Positions 19,818 through 30,646 of a stretch of DNA of 64,000 bases are shown piece by piece; the stretch's first letter is position 1; every line of letters starts with the position of its first letter. The position numbers and the translations under genes were made by a program. The stretch lies in assembly GCF_001921215.1 (NCBI RefSeq), contig NZ_MSIF01000004.1:372001-436000 (forward strand), given 5' to 3'. The notes under the pieces are model-generated. The model saw nothing but the letters and a program-made list of their open reading frames with translations. It did not search any database and had not been told where the DNA came from. The stretch comes from Actinophytocola xinjiangensis. Its GTDB lineage: Bacteria > Actinomycetota > Actinomycetes > Mycobacteriales > Pseudonocardiaceae.

Positions 19818-21028
19818 ACCAGCTGATCGGCCGGGGCCCGGTCGCCGAGGTGTACGTGGTCGACGGCCGCGCGCTGAAGGTGTTTCCCGGCAAGTTCGAC
19901 CGGCGCACCCTGGCCGCCATCGAGCGGGACCGGGCCAGGCTCGCCGGGGTCGGTGCGCCGCTGCTGGCGTTCGACGGCGTCGAGGTGGTCGGCGGCAACC
20001 GGCACGCGCTGCGGATGGAGCTGTGCGCGGGGTCGCTGGCCGACCGCGTGCGCCGTGACGGCCCGCTGCCCTCCGAGGAGGTGGCCGCGCTGTGCGCGAC
20101 GCTGTCCGGGGCGCTGGGCGCCGCGCACGCGCTCGGCGTGCTGCACGGCGGGGTCAGCCCGGCGAACGTGCTGTACCGGATGACCGGCGAGGCGGTGCTG
20201 GCCGACTTCGGCGTGGCGCAGCGCGAGGAGTTCCGCCGGGACCCGCTGGCGGGCATCGAGTGGGTGTCGCCGGAGACGCTGCGGACCGGGGTGGTGGAGG
20301 CGCCGACCGACGTGTACGGCCTGGGCGCGGTGCTGCACTTCGCCCTGACCGGGCAGTCGCCGCACCCGAGCCGGATCGGGGAGCTGACCGGCGAGCGGAT
20401 CCTGCGGGTGCTCAGCGATCCGGTGCCGGCGGTCAGCCGCCCGGACGTCCCGATCGGACTGTCGACAGCGATCGGCCGGATGCTCGCACCGGACCCGCTG
20501 CGGCGGTCCGCCCCGGCGGGCGGCGAGCCGTTGGCCGAGCGGCCACCGGTCGGTCCGGTGCGGCCGGTGCGGCCGGTGCGGCCGGTGCGTGCGGTCCGGG
20601 CGGCGCGGCGGTACTGGTACGTGGCCGGCGCGGCGGTGCTGGTGCTGGCCGCCGTGCTCACGTTCCTGCTGTGGCCATCGCCGACGCTGCCGGCACCGCC
20701 CGAGCAGGCGCGGCCGCTGCCCAGGGAGGAGCCGACGCCGACGGTGGAGCTGGAGGAGCCGACCGACCTGGACGACGAGGTCGTGCTCACCTGGACCACC
20801 AACGACCCCCGGCTCTACTTCGCCGTCCTGTACTGGCCGGAGGGTCGACGCGAGGACGCCGAACCGAAGTGGGTGGAGAACCGACGCACGTACACCGTGC
20901 CGGTGGACCCGGATCCCGGGCACAAGTACTGCTTCCAGGTGCGCGGAACCGGCACGACGGACGGCCAGGGCGCCATGATCTACGAGAGCCAGGTGGAGGC
21001 CGTGCGCGGCGCGGTCTGCCACGAGTGA
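19814..21028 (+). CDS. Pseudokinase with membrane helix and FnIII-like ectodomain
   Basis: A 404-residue protein with a kinase fold at residues 1-230. The Gly loop (GRGPVAEVY) and Lys22 are present, and ADFGVAQ is kept, but the catalytic loop is HGGVSPANVLY at residues 111-121. The catalytic Asp is Gly113 and the catalytic-loop Lys is Ser115, so phosphotransfer is not expected. A Val-Arg-Pro repeat, one membrane helix (VAGAAVLVLAAVLTFLLW) and an FnIII-like domain of about 90 residues follow. The ATG overlaps the preceding stop (ATGA). It may serve as a phosphorylated docking platform for the active kinase and FHA protein of the locus. Confidence 0.85.
   Translation: MNQLIGRGPVAEVYVVDGRALKVFPGKFDRRTLAAIERDRARLAGVGAPLLAFDGVEVVGGNRHALRMELCAGSLADRVRRDGPLPSEEVAALCATLSGALGAAHALGVLHGGVSPANVLYRMTGEAVLADFGVAQREEFRRDPLAGIEWVSPETLRTGVVEAPTDVYGLGAVLHFALTGQSPHPSRIGELTGERILRVLSDPVPAVSRPDVPIGLSTAIGRMLAPDPLRRSAPAGGEPLAERPPVGPVRPVRPVRPVRAVRAARRYWYVAGAAVLVLAAVLTFLLWPSPTLPAPPEQARPLPREEPTPTVELEEPTDLDDEVVLTWTTNDPRLYFAVLYWPEGRREDAEPKWVENRRTYTVPVDPDPGHKYCFQVRGTGTTDGQGAMIYESQVEAVRGAVCHE
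20555..20590 (+). repeat. Short tandem repeat CCGGTGCGG in the pseudokinase gene
   Basis: Four copies of a 9-base unit encode Val-Arg-Pro repeats in the basic juxtamembrane linker. The unit keeps the reading frame, so slippage would change linker length by three residues. Confidence 0.7.
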
Positions 21029-21038
21029 GGAGGTCGGG

Positions 21039-21827
21039 ATGGAGCAGGACCTGAACCACCCGGGCGGCCTGCTGCTGCCCAAGGGGCACGCGAGCCTGGC
21101 GCGGGGCGTGAACCGAACGGTGCCGGGGTCGGTGCACGCCCTGGCCCTCGGCGGCGGGTACACCGTCGGCCCGCGCGAGGGCCGAACCGTCTACTTCGGA
21201 CGCAACCGCCCGCTGGTGCACGTGTGCATCGGCGAGGACGACCAGCAGGTCAGCCGCCGGCACGGGCTGCTGACCCACCACCGGGGCCAGTGGTGGCTGC
21301 GCAACTCCGGTCGCCGCCCGATCCGCCTGCCGCGTTCACAGTGGCTGTTCGCCGAGGAGGGCGCGATCCCGCTGGCCCCCGGCTACACGCCGCTGCACGT
21401 GCCGGGCACCCGCGACCGCGAACACCTGCTGGAGATCTACGTGACCGGGCCCGACGGCGACCAGCCCAGATCGCGCCACGGCGACGACACCGACGCGCCC
21501 CAGCCCTACTCGCTGACCGCCGACGAGCAGCTGATGCTGGTCGTGCTCGGCCAGTACTACCTGCTGCGCGAACCCAACCCGAAACCGTTGACCTGGAAGG
21601 AAGCCGCGCGTCAGCTCGAGGAGCTGCGACCGGAGGACGGCTGGACGGCCAAGAAGCTGGAGCGCCGGGTCAGCGTCGTGCGGGAGCGCCTGTCGCGGCG
21701 CGGGGTGGCGAACCTGACCCGCGAGGAGGTCGGCGAGCCGGTCGGCAACGCCCTCAACGACAACCTGCTGCGCGAACTGGTCCGCTCGACGGCGCTGACC
21801 CCGAAGGACCTGGACCTGCTCGACTGA
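21039..21827 (+). CDS. FHA-domain protein with C-terminal helical domain
   Basis: A 262-residue cytoplasmic protein. The FHA region (about 50-110) has YFGRNRPLVHV and QQVSRRHGLL, the phosphothreonine-binding signature (GR, then SRRH), and ends with LRNSGRRPIRL. The C-terminal 100 residues (LTADEQLMLVVLGQYYLL onward) read as a winged-helix-like domain found with FHA in actinobacterial kinase loci. It is the last gene of the surface/signalling locus, and a natural reader of threonines phosphorylated by the kinase at 11500-13185. Confidence 0.85.
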   Translation: MEQDLNHPGGLLLPKGHASLARGVNRTVPGSVHALALGGGYTVGPREGRTVYFGRNRPLVHVCIGEDDQQVSRRHGLLTHHRGQWWLRNSGRRPIRLPRSQWLFAEEGAIPLAPGYTPLHVPGTRDREHLLEIYVTGPDGDQPRSRHGDDTDAPQPYSLTADEQLMLVVLGQYYLLREPNPKPLTWKEAARQLEELRPEDGWTAKKLERRVSVVRERLSRRGVANLTREEVGEPVGNALNDNLLRELVRSTALTPKDLDLLD

Positions 21828-21837
21828 GCGTGCCGGC

Positions 21838-22188
21838 TCAGCCGGAGTGGTCGCCGGTCTGGTCGAACAGGTGCACGGTGTTGCCGCTCGGGTCGAGGAA
21901 GGTGGCGCCCTTGCCGTCGGGCATGTCGATCTCGCCCTGCCAGTCGAGGTCGGGGTGCGCCCGGCGGAACTCGTCGACGTCGTCGACGGCGTAGAACCCG
22001 CCGGCGCCCCAGCGCGGTCCGGTGTCCGGCGGCACGTCGAGCATCAGCTCGACCTCCGTTCCTGGGAGGCGGAACGCGACCGTCGACTCGCCCTCCCGCC
22101 AGGACTCCTCGAACCCGAGGTCGTCGCGGTAGAGGGCGATGGCGGCCTTCAGGTCGGTCACCGGCTGGTACAGGAACGTGAGTTTCAT
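21838..22188 (-). CDS. VOC (glyoxalase/bleomycin-resistance fold) protein
   Basis: A 116-residue protein with the typical end LDPSGNTVHLFDQ and the start of a VOC beta-alpha-beta unit (FLYQPVTDLKAAIALYRDDLGFE). Such proteins are metal-dependent lyases, dioxygenases or drug-binding proteins; the substrate here cannot be told. It converges on the FHA gene with a 10-base gap and is head to head with a TetR remnant, whose ATG lies within the VOC start codon region. Confidence 0.85.
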   Translation of the reverse strand: MKLTFLYQPVTDLKAAIALYRDDLGFEESWREGESTVAFRLPGTEVELMLDVPPDTGPRWGAGGFYAVDDVDEFRRAHPDLDWQGEIDMPDGKGATFLDPSGNTVHLFDQTGDHSG

Positions 22189-22582
22189 GTGGACGACCGT
22201 AGCGCCCTTCCACCACTTCGGCTCGAAACTGGGGCTGTACCAGACGGTGCGCGACGATCTGGAGAAGCGCGTGGTGGAACGGATGGCCGGTGCGGCCGCC
22301 GCGGCCGGCGACCGAGGGTACCCGGCGGTGCGCGCCGCGCTGCTGGTCGCCTTCGACGCCGCCGTGCGGTTCACCGTCTGCCGGCTGCTCGGCGAACCGT
22401 CCCCGGTCGACCGCGACGATCCGGTCGCCGCCGCGCTGCGTCCGTTGCTCACCAAGCACAAGGCCCCCGCCGCCGACCTGCTCGCCGCCGCCTGGCGCGC
22501 CGCGTTGCTCGCGGTCGCCGCCGGGACCACGACCGCCTCCGTGCGGGCCAGCCTGGTCCACGTCCTGGACGCGGGCCGGTAG
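22187..22582 (+). pseudogene. TetR-type regulator remnant without DNA-binding helices
   Basis: The frame contains FHHFGSKLGLYQTVRDDLE, the segment that normally follows the helix-turn-helix of TetR regulators, and then a TetR-like ligand-binding body of about 110 residues. The preceding 35-40 residues that form the helix-turn-helix are missing; the available ATG at 22187 gives only MWTTVAP before the conserved segment. The truncation coincides with the start of the VOC gene on the other strand, which suggests a deletion that fused the two. If made, the 131-residue protein could not bind DNA in the usual way. Confidence 0.6.
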
Positions 22583-22616
22583 CGGTCTCCCGGGCGGCCG
22601 CAGCCGTGGGCGCCAT

Positions 22617-22633
22617 TGGTCCACAGTGGACCG
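22617..22633. terminator. Hairpin between convergent genes
   Basis: GGTCCAC and GTGGACC form a perfect 7-base stem around a single A, extended by a T-G wobble. It lies between the TetR remnant and the convergent TetR gene and could stop transcription in both directions, but there is no T tract. Confidence 0.35.
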
Positions 22634-22636
22634 TGA

Positions 22637-23185
22637 TCAGGCGACCAGCGGGCCGAGCAGGTCGATCAGGGTGTCGACGTCGTCGTCGACCATCGGTTCG
22701 CCGCTGATCCCCATCCGGTGCAGCAGCGTGCCGATCACCACGTCGACGATGAACAGCACGCGTTTCTCCGGCAGCCCCAGGATGTCCTGGAGGGCGATGC
22801 GGTAGGGGTCCTGGAACTGGGTGACCAGGACCTCGCGCAGCGCGGCGTCGCTGACCGCGTCGGTGAACACGCCGGCGAACGCGGCGCCGATCCCCGGTTG
22901 GCCGATCTTGGCCGCGCCCCACCGGATCGCCGTGGCCATCGCCTCCCGTGGGTCACCCGTCGAGGCCGGCAGCGGGCCCACCGCGTCGCTCAGGCAGGCG
23001 GCGATCAGTTCGCCCTTGGACGGCCAGCGGCGGTAGATGGTCGTCTTCGCGACCCCGGCCGCCGAGGCGATGCGGTCGACGGTGGCCCGGGTGTAGCCGA
23101 GTTCGTGGACGGTGCGCAGGGTCGCGGCGAAGATCTCGGCGTCGACGCTGGAGCGCGGCCGGCCGGGCGACCTGGGGGAGTCCAT
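22637..23185 (-). CDS. TetR-family regulator of the adjacent ABC transporter
   Basis: A 182-residue TetR repressor with helix-turn-helix ATVDRIASAAGVAKTTIYRRW near residues 34-54. Its gene is divergent from the two-gene ABC transporter operon. The shared intergenic region holds a long dyad (23206-23235), consistent with TetR controlling itself and the transporter. The effector is unknown. Confidence 0.9.
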   Translation of the reverse strand: MDSPRSPGRPRSSVDAEIFAATLRTVHELGYTRATVDRIASAAGVAKTTIYRRWPSKGELIAACLSDAVGPLPASTGDPREAMATAIRWGAAKIGQPGIGAAFAGVFTDAVSDAALREVLVTQFQDPYRIALQDILGLPEKRVLFIVDVVIGTLLHRMGISGEPMVDDDVDTLIDLLGPLVA

Positions 23186-23205
23186 CCGACCAGCCTAGCA
23201 ATTAT

Positions 23206-23235
23206 GCTACTTTCGGTATCGATACCAGCGGTAGC
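23206..23235. promoter_or_regulatory. Candidate TetR operator
   Basis: A perfect palindrome GGTATCGATACC lies at the centre, and the outer arms GCTAC and GTAGC are placed symmetrically four bases from each end. It lies between the divergent TetR and ABC genes, next to AT-rich bases (TAGCATAAT read on the minus strand) suitable as a -10 region for the regulator gene. Confidence 0.6.
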
Positions 23236-23252
23236 GAAATGTGGTGGTGGCG

Positions 23253-23297
23253 ATGACCCAGGAACCGGAGATCCCGACCTCGGCGGTCCGGTCGTGA
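23253..23297 (+). CDS. 14-codon leader frame before the ABC operon
   Basis: ATG at 23253 opens a 14-codon frame (MTQEPEIPTSAVRS) whose TGA overlaps the GTG start of the ABC subunit (GTGA). A short frame that ends exactly on the next start could couple translation. It could also be chance. Confidence 0.3.
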   Translation: MTQEPEIPTSAVRS

Positions 23298-25045
23298 ACG
23301 CCGGCCTGCTGCGCCCGCACCTGCCCGCCTTCACCGCCGTCGTCGTCCTCCAGGCGATCGGCGCCCTCGCCGGGCTGGCGCCGCTGCTCGCGGTCGCCGA
23401 GATCGGCCGCACCCTGCTCGCCCCCGGACCCGTCGACCAGGCACACGTCTGGCTGGTCGTGGCGCTGGGCACGGCCGGAATGCTCGTGCGGCTGCTGGGC
23501 ACCGCCGCCTCCTCGGGCATCGGCCACCTGCTCGACAACCGGGTCCAGCTCGCCTTCCGGCGACGCCTGGCCGCCAGCCTCGGCCGGGTGCCGATCGGCT
23601 GGCTCTCGCGGCGGCGCACCGGAGAACTGGCCAAGGTCGTCGGCGAGGACGTGAGCGCGGTGCACCCGTTCATCGCGCACGCGCCGGGCGAGCTGGTCTC
23701 GGCGTTCCTGGTGCCGCTGGTCTCGGCGGTCTACCTGGTCACCGTCGACTGGCGGCTCACCCTGATCACCCTGGTCCCGGTGGTCCTCGCGATCGCCATG
23801 GTGCCGCTGATGATGGCCCCCTCCCGGCTGCGCGAACAGGAGGCGTTCGACGCCGCCATGGGCCGCATCGCCAGCTCGGCCGTCGAGTTCGTGCACGGCA
23901 TCGCCGAGGTCAAGGCGTTCGGCGGCGGCGGACGCGCCCACGGCCGCTTCCGCACCGCCGTCGACGAGTTCACCGACACCTTCCTGCGCTGGGTGCGCGG
24001 CATGGCCGGCATCGCCGCCGCCATGCAACTGGCGCTCTCGCCACCGTTCGTCCTGCTGGTCGTGCTGACCGGCGGCACGGTGATGATCACCACCGGCGCC
24101 ATCGCCCCCGCCGACCTGCTGCCCTTCCTGCTGCTCGGACTCGGCCTGACCGCGCCGGTCGCCGCCCTGGGCCACGGCTTCGACGACCTGACGGCCGCCC
24201 GCCGCGCCGTCGGGCGCCTCCGCGAGGTGCTCGACGAACCCCCACTGCCCCCACCGGCCCACCCGCGCACCCCCACCGGCCACCGCGTCGAACTGCGCGG
24301 GGTGCGCTTCGGCTACGACCCCGGCCGCGAGGTGCTGCGCGGCATCGACCTGGTGCTCGAACCGGGAACCGTCACCGCCGTCGTCGGACCGTCCGGCAGC
24401 GGGAAGTCCACCCTGGTCCAGCTGCTGCCCCGGTTCTTCGACCCGACCGGCGGCTCGGTCACCGTCGGCGGGGTCGACCTGCGCGACCTGCGCGAACGTG
24501 ACCTGTACCGGACGGTGTCGTTCGTGTTCCAGGACGTGCGGCTGCTGCGCGCGTCGGTCGCCGACAACATCGCCCTCGCCGTCCCGGACGCCACCCGCGA
24601 CGACGTGGTCCGCGCCGCCCGACTGGCCGGCGTGCACGACCGCGTGCTCGACCTGCCCCACGGCTACGACACCGTCCTGGGCGAGGACACCGAGCTGTCC
24701 GGCGGTGAGGCCCAGCGGATCGCGATCGCCCGCGCCCTGCTGGCCGACACCCCCGTCCTGGTCCTCGACGAGGCCACCGCCTTCGCCGACCCGCCGACCG
24801 AACAGGCCGTGCGGGCCACCCTGGCCGCCCTGGCCGGCGGCGACCGCACGGTCCTGGTGATCGCCCACCGCCTGGAGACCATCGCCGACGCCGACACCGT
24901 CGTCGTGCTGGAGAACGGGGTCGTCGCCGAACGGGGCGCCCCGGCCGACCTGCTCGCCGCCGGCGGCCGGTTCGCCGCCCACTGGCAGGCCCACCACACG
25001 GCCATCGGCACGGGGAACGGCACGGGGAACGGCGGTGCCCGGTGA
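23294..25045 (+). CDS. ABC transporter, fused permease and ATPase (subunit 1)
   Basis: A 583-residue half-transporter: six membrane helices (about 20-300), then an ATPase domain with Walker A GPSGSGKST near residue 365, the ABC signature LSGGEAQRIAIARALL and Walker B VLVLDEAT. It overlaps the next half-transporter by four bases (GTGA), so the two form a heterodimer. Architecture and pairing resemble YbtP/YbtQ or IrtA/IrtB siderophore-type transporters; drug export is the alternative. GTG 23294 is the first start that precedes the first helix. The C-terminus ends in a Gly/Asn-rich duplicated stretch. Confidence 0.9.
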   Translation: MNAGLLRPHLPAFTAVVVLQAIGALAGLAPLLAVAEIGRTLLAPGPVDQAHVWLVVALGTAGMLVRLLGTAASSGIGHLLDNRVQLAFRRRLAASLGRVPIGWLSRRRTGELAKVVGEDVSAVHPFIAHAPGELVSAFLVPLVSAVYLVTVDWRLTLITLVPVVLAIAMVPLMMAPSRLREQEAFDAAMGRIASSAVEFVHGIAEVKAFGGGGRAHGRFRTAVDEFTDTFLRWVRGMAGIAAAMQLALSPPFVLLVVLTGGTVMITTGAIAPADLLPFLLLGLGLTAPVAALGHGFDDLTAARRAVGRLREVLDEPPLPPPAHPRTPTGHRVELRGVRFGYDPGREVLRGIDLVLEPGTVTAVVGPSGSGKSTLVQLLPRFFDPTGGSVTVGGVDLRDLRERDLYRTVSFVFQDVRLLRASVADNIALAVPDATRDDVVRAARLAGVHDRVLDLPHGYDTVLGEDTELSGGEAQRIAIARALLADTPVLVLDEATAFADPPTEQAVRATLAALAGGDRTVLVIAHRLETIADADTVVVLENGVVAERGAPADLLAAGGRFAAHWQAHHTAIGTGNGTGNGGAR

Positions 25046-26787
25046 TCACCACCCTGCTGCGCGTGCTCGGCGACCGGCACGCCCGGCCGATCCGCCGCAC
25101 CATCGCCTGGATGGTCGCCGCCGCCCTGGCCGAGGGCCTCACCTACGCCCTGCTGGTCCCGCTGCTCGCGACCCTGCTCGGCGGCCACCCCGACCGCGCG
25201 TGGCCGTGGCTGGCAGCGTTCGCCCTGGCCGTCGCCGCCTTCGGGCTGCTGCGCCACCGCGCCGACCTGTCCGGGTTCCGCTCCGGCACGACCCTGCTGC
25301 GCGGCACCTACCACCGGCTCGGCGACCACCTCGCGCGGCTGCCCGTCGGCTGGTTCGGCGCCGCCCGCGTCGGCGAGGTGTCGGTGCTGGCCAGCCGGGG
25401 TGTGCTGACCGCGATGAGCGTGCTCGCGCACCTGCTCGGCCCGTTCGTGTCCGCCACCGTCACCCCGCTGGCGATCGTCGCCGTGCTCACCGCCTACGAC
25501 TGGCGGCTGGGCCTGGCCGCGCTGGCCGCCGCCCCGGCCGTGGCCATGGTCCAGCGGTGGACCGCCCGGTCACAGGCCGCCGCCGACGCGCGCCGCCACG
25601 ACCTCGACCACGAGGCCGCCGCGCGCGTCGTCGAGTACCTGCGGGCCCAACCCGTGCTGCGCACCGGCGGCCGGACCGGCGAACACCTGCTCGACGACGC
25701 ACTGCGCGAGGTCGCCGCCGCGTCCCGGCGCGGCGTGCTCGCCGCCCTGCCCGGGATCGTCGGCCTGACCCTGGTCGTGCAGCTGACCTTCACCGCGCTG
25801 CTGGTCATGGGCACCGCGCTCGCGCTGGGCGGCGGGATCGGCGCGGCGCAGGTCGTCGCGGTCCTCGTGCTGGCCGCCCGGGGCGCCGACCCGCTGCTGA
25901 CCCTGGCCGACCTCGGCGGCCGGCTGCGGGTCGCGCGCTCCGAACTGGACCGGCTCGACCAGGTGCTGGGCACCCCACCCCTGCCCGTCCCGGACGAGCG
26001 GGCCAGCCCCGACGGCCACGACCTGGAGTTCTCGTCGGTCACGTTCGGCCAGGTGCTCGACGGGGTGTCGCTGTCGGTGCCGCACGGCGGCCGGCTGGCC
26101 GTCGTCGGACCGTCCGGCGCCGGCAAGTCCACCCTGCTGCGGCTGATCGCCCGGTTCCACGACGTCGACGCCGGCGCCGTGCGGGTCGGCGGCGTGGACG
26201 TGCGCGCGCAGGACCCCGACGACCTGATGTCCCGGCTGGCCATCGTGTTCCAGGACGTCTACCTGTTCGACGGCACCATCGAGGACAACGTGCGCCTTGG
26301 CCGGCCCGACGCCGACGACACCCAGGTGCGCGCGGCGGCGGCCGCCGCCCGCCTCGACGAGGTCGTCGACCGGCTCCCCGACGGCTGGGCCACCGTCGTC
26401 GGCGAGGGCGGCGCGCTGCTGTCCGGCGGCGAGCGGCAGCGGGTGGCGATCGCGCGGGCGCTGCTCAAGGACGCGCCGGTCGTGCTGCTCGACGAGGTCA
26501 CCTCCGCGCTCGACCCAGTCAACGAGGCCGCCGTCCACGACGGCATCGAACGGCTGATGGCCGGCCGCACGGTGGTGCTGGTCGCGCACCGGCTGCGCAC
26601 CGTGCGCGACGCCGACCAGGTGGTGTTCCTCGACGGCGGCCGGATCGTCGAGCAGGGCGGCCACGACGACCTGCTGCGCCTGGGCGGGCGCTACGCCGGT
26701 TTCTGGGACGCCAGGAACTCGGCGACCGCCTCGGCCGTCGCGGCCACCGGGAACGCGTGGTCCTCGCCGCCGGGCAGCTCGACGTAG
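25042..26787 (+). CDS. ABC transporter, fused permease and ATPase (subunit 2)
   Basis: A 581-residue half-transporter with N-terminal membrane domain and an ATPase domain: Walker A GPSGAGKSTL near residue 356, signature LSGGERQRVAIARALL and Walker B VVLLDEVTSAL. It is the partner of subunit 1. Its last 97 bases overlap the 3' end of the hydrolase gene on the other strand, and the final 30 residues (after RYAGFWDA) look like read-on sequence beyond the normal end of such proteins, as if a stop codon had been lost. Confidence 0.9.
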   Translation: MITTLLRVLGDRHARPIRRTIAWMVAAALAEGLTYALLVPLLATLLGGHPDRAWPWLAAFALAVAAFGLLRHRADLSGFRSGTTLLRGTYHRLGDHLARLPVGWFGAARVGEVSVLASRGVLTAMSVLAHLLGPFVSATVTPLAIVAVLTAYDWRLGLAALAAAPAVAMVQRWTARSQAAADARRHDLDHEAAARVVEYLRAQPVLRTGGRTGEHLLDDALREVAAASRRGVLAALPGIVGLTLVVQLTFTALLVMGTALALGGGIGAAQVVAVLVLAARGADPLLTLADLGGRLRVARSELDRLDQVLGTPPLPVPDERASPDGHDLEFSSVTFGQVLDGVSLSVPHGGRLAVVGPSGAGKSTLLRLIARFHDVDAGAVRVGGVDVRAQDPDDLMSRLAIVFQDVYLFDGTIEDNVRLGRPDADDTQVRAAAAAARLDEVVDRLPDGWATVVGEGGALLSGGERQRVAIARALLKDAPVVLLDEVTSALDPVNEAAVHDGIERLMAGRTVVLVAHRLRTVRDADQVVFLDGGRIVEQGGHDDLLRLGGRYAGFWDARNSATASAVAATGNAWSSPPGSST

Positions 26788-27500
26788 CGCGCGTCGGCGA
26801 GCACGCCGGGCAGCGCCCGCGCCGCGTCCCGCAGCCCCGGCCAGGTCCGGGCGCCGGCCAGGACCAGCGTCGGCACCGCCACCGACGCCATCGCGGCGGT
26901 GGGCACGTTGGGCGCGCGGGTGATGACGGCGTCGTAGACGACGGTCTGCGCGATGGCCTCCAGACCCGCCCACAGCGGGGACCGGCGCAGTCCGTCGACC
27001 ATCTCGGCCGGCAGCCCGATGCCCTCGGTCTGCATGGTCGCCACCGCGTCCCCGGCGCGCCCGTCGGCCACGAGCGCGGCGAGCCTGTCGACCAGCCCGT
27101 CGCGCCCCGCCCGGGCGGGGTCGCCGAGCGCGAACGGCGCCTCGTACATCACCAGCCGGGTGATCGCCGACCCGGCGGCGGCGGCCATCAGCGCCAGGTT
27201 CGCGCCGGAGGAGAACCCGAACACCGCCGCCGGCCCGACCTCGGCGAGCACGGCGTCGAGGTCGTCGATCTCGTGCGCGACGGTGTAGGAGCCGGCGTCG
27301 GCCGGGGCGATGGCGTCGGTGCTCCCGCCCCGCCCCCGCCGGTCGACGCTGACGACGGTGTAGTCGTCCCGAAGGGCCTCGGCCAGCGGCGCGCAGGTCC
27401 TGCGGTCGTTGAACGCCCCGGGGACGAAGACGATCACCGGGCCGTCGCCGGCCAGCTCGTAGGCGATCGACGTACCGTCGGTCGAGGTCACGGAGGGCAT
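26691..27500 (-). CDS. Alpha/beta hydrolase
   Basis: A 269-residue hydrolase. The nucleophile elbow is GFSSG (Ser near residue 95), the oxyanion region is VFVPGAFNDRR, the acid is expected in VLAGART and the His in GGEDHAFP near the end. ATG 27500 was chosen because AAAGGACA precedes it at good spacing and the fold begins at once; a longer frame upstream is antisense to the DGPF gene. The substrate is unknown. It is divergent from the DGPF/ECF42 operon and could be one of its targets. Confidence 0.88.
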   Translation of the reverse strand: MPSVTSTDGTSIAYELAGDGPVIVFVPGAFNDRRTCAPLAEALRDDYTVVSVDRRGRGGSTDAIAPADAGSYTVAHEIDDLDAVLAEVGPAAVFGFSSGANLALMAAAAGSAITRLVMYEAPFALGDPARAGRDGLVDRLAALVADGRAGDAVATMQTEGIGLPAEMVDGLRRSPLWAGLEAIAQTVVYDAVITRAPNVPTAAMASVAVPTLVLAGARTWPGLRDAARALPGVLADARYVELPGGEDHAFPVAATAEAVAEFLASQKPA

Positions 27501-27602
27501 GTCCACTGTCCTTTCGTCGGGGACCTGGGTAGTCGGGTCCACATCCCGACGACGAACGAGCCGGACGAGAATGGACACCCTCGGCAGAAGGGAGTGTCGC
27601 GG

Positions 27603-27937
27603 GTGCGGTACCTGTTGATGATCAGCGCGGACGAGAGCCAGGTCGACGAGGTCGTCGGCGAGGACGGGGTGCGCGCGTTCACCGCGTGGATGGACGACCT
27701 GGTCGAGCGCGGGGTGATCCTGGCGCACGAGGGCCTGCGCCCCAGCCGCACCGCGACCACCGTCCGGGTGCGCGACAACGAGGTCCTGCTCACCGACGGC
27801 CCGTACCTGGAGGTCAGGGACCAGATCGGCGGCTTCGCCATCGTCGACGTGCCCACCCTGGAGGAGGCGGTCCGGATCGCGGCGGCCCATCCCGCGTGCG
27901 GCGTGGGCCAGGTCGAGATCCGGCCCCTGCGCGAGCC

Positions 27938-27941
<4 letters not shown>
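27603..27941 (+). CDS. YCII/DGPF-family protein paired with ECF42
   Basis: A 112-residue DGPF protein (RYLLMISADES at the start, TDGPYLEVRDQIGGF in the middle; Phe of DGPF is Tyr). It begins with GTG, and GGGAG lies about ten bases upstream. Its stop overlaps the GTG of the ECF42 gene. DGPF proteins are the standard partners of ECF42 factors; their function is not established. Confidence 0.87.
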
Positions 27942-30588
<2,647 letters not shown>

Positions 30589-30619
30589 TCACGTTCCGGC
30601 GGAGTGTGCGCCACGACGG

Positions 30620-30638
30620 GGGTCTTGCCGCAAGCCCA
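30620..30638. promoter_or_regulatory. Rifamycin-associated element (RAE)
   Basis: The 19 bases GGGTCTTGCCGCAAGCCCA contain the exact inverted repeat CTTGC/GCAAG around one base, flanked by GGG and CCC. As I recall, RAE is a 19-base inverted repeat of the form GGG-CTTGC-GCAAG-CCC found before rifamycin-inactivating genes in actinomycetes. Its position between the glycosyltransferase stop and the rox start makes rox the gene it controls. Confidence 0.8.
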
Positions 30639-30646
30639 GGGGTGCG

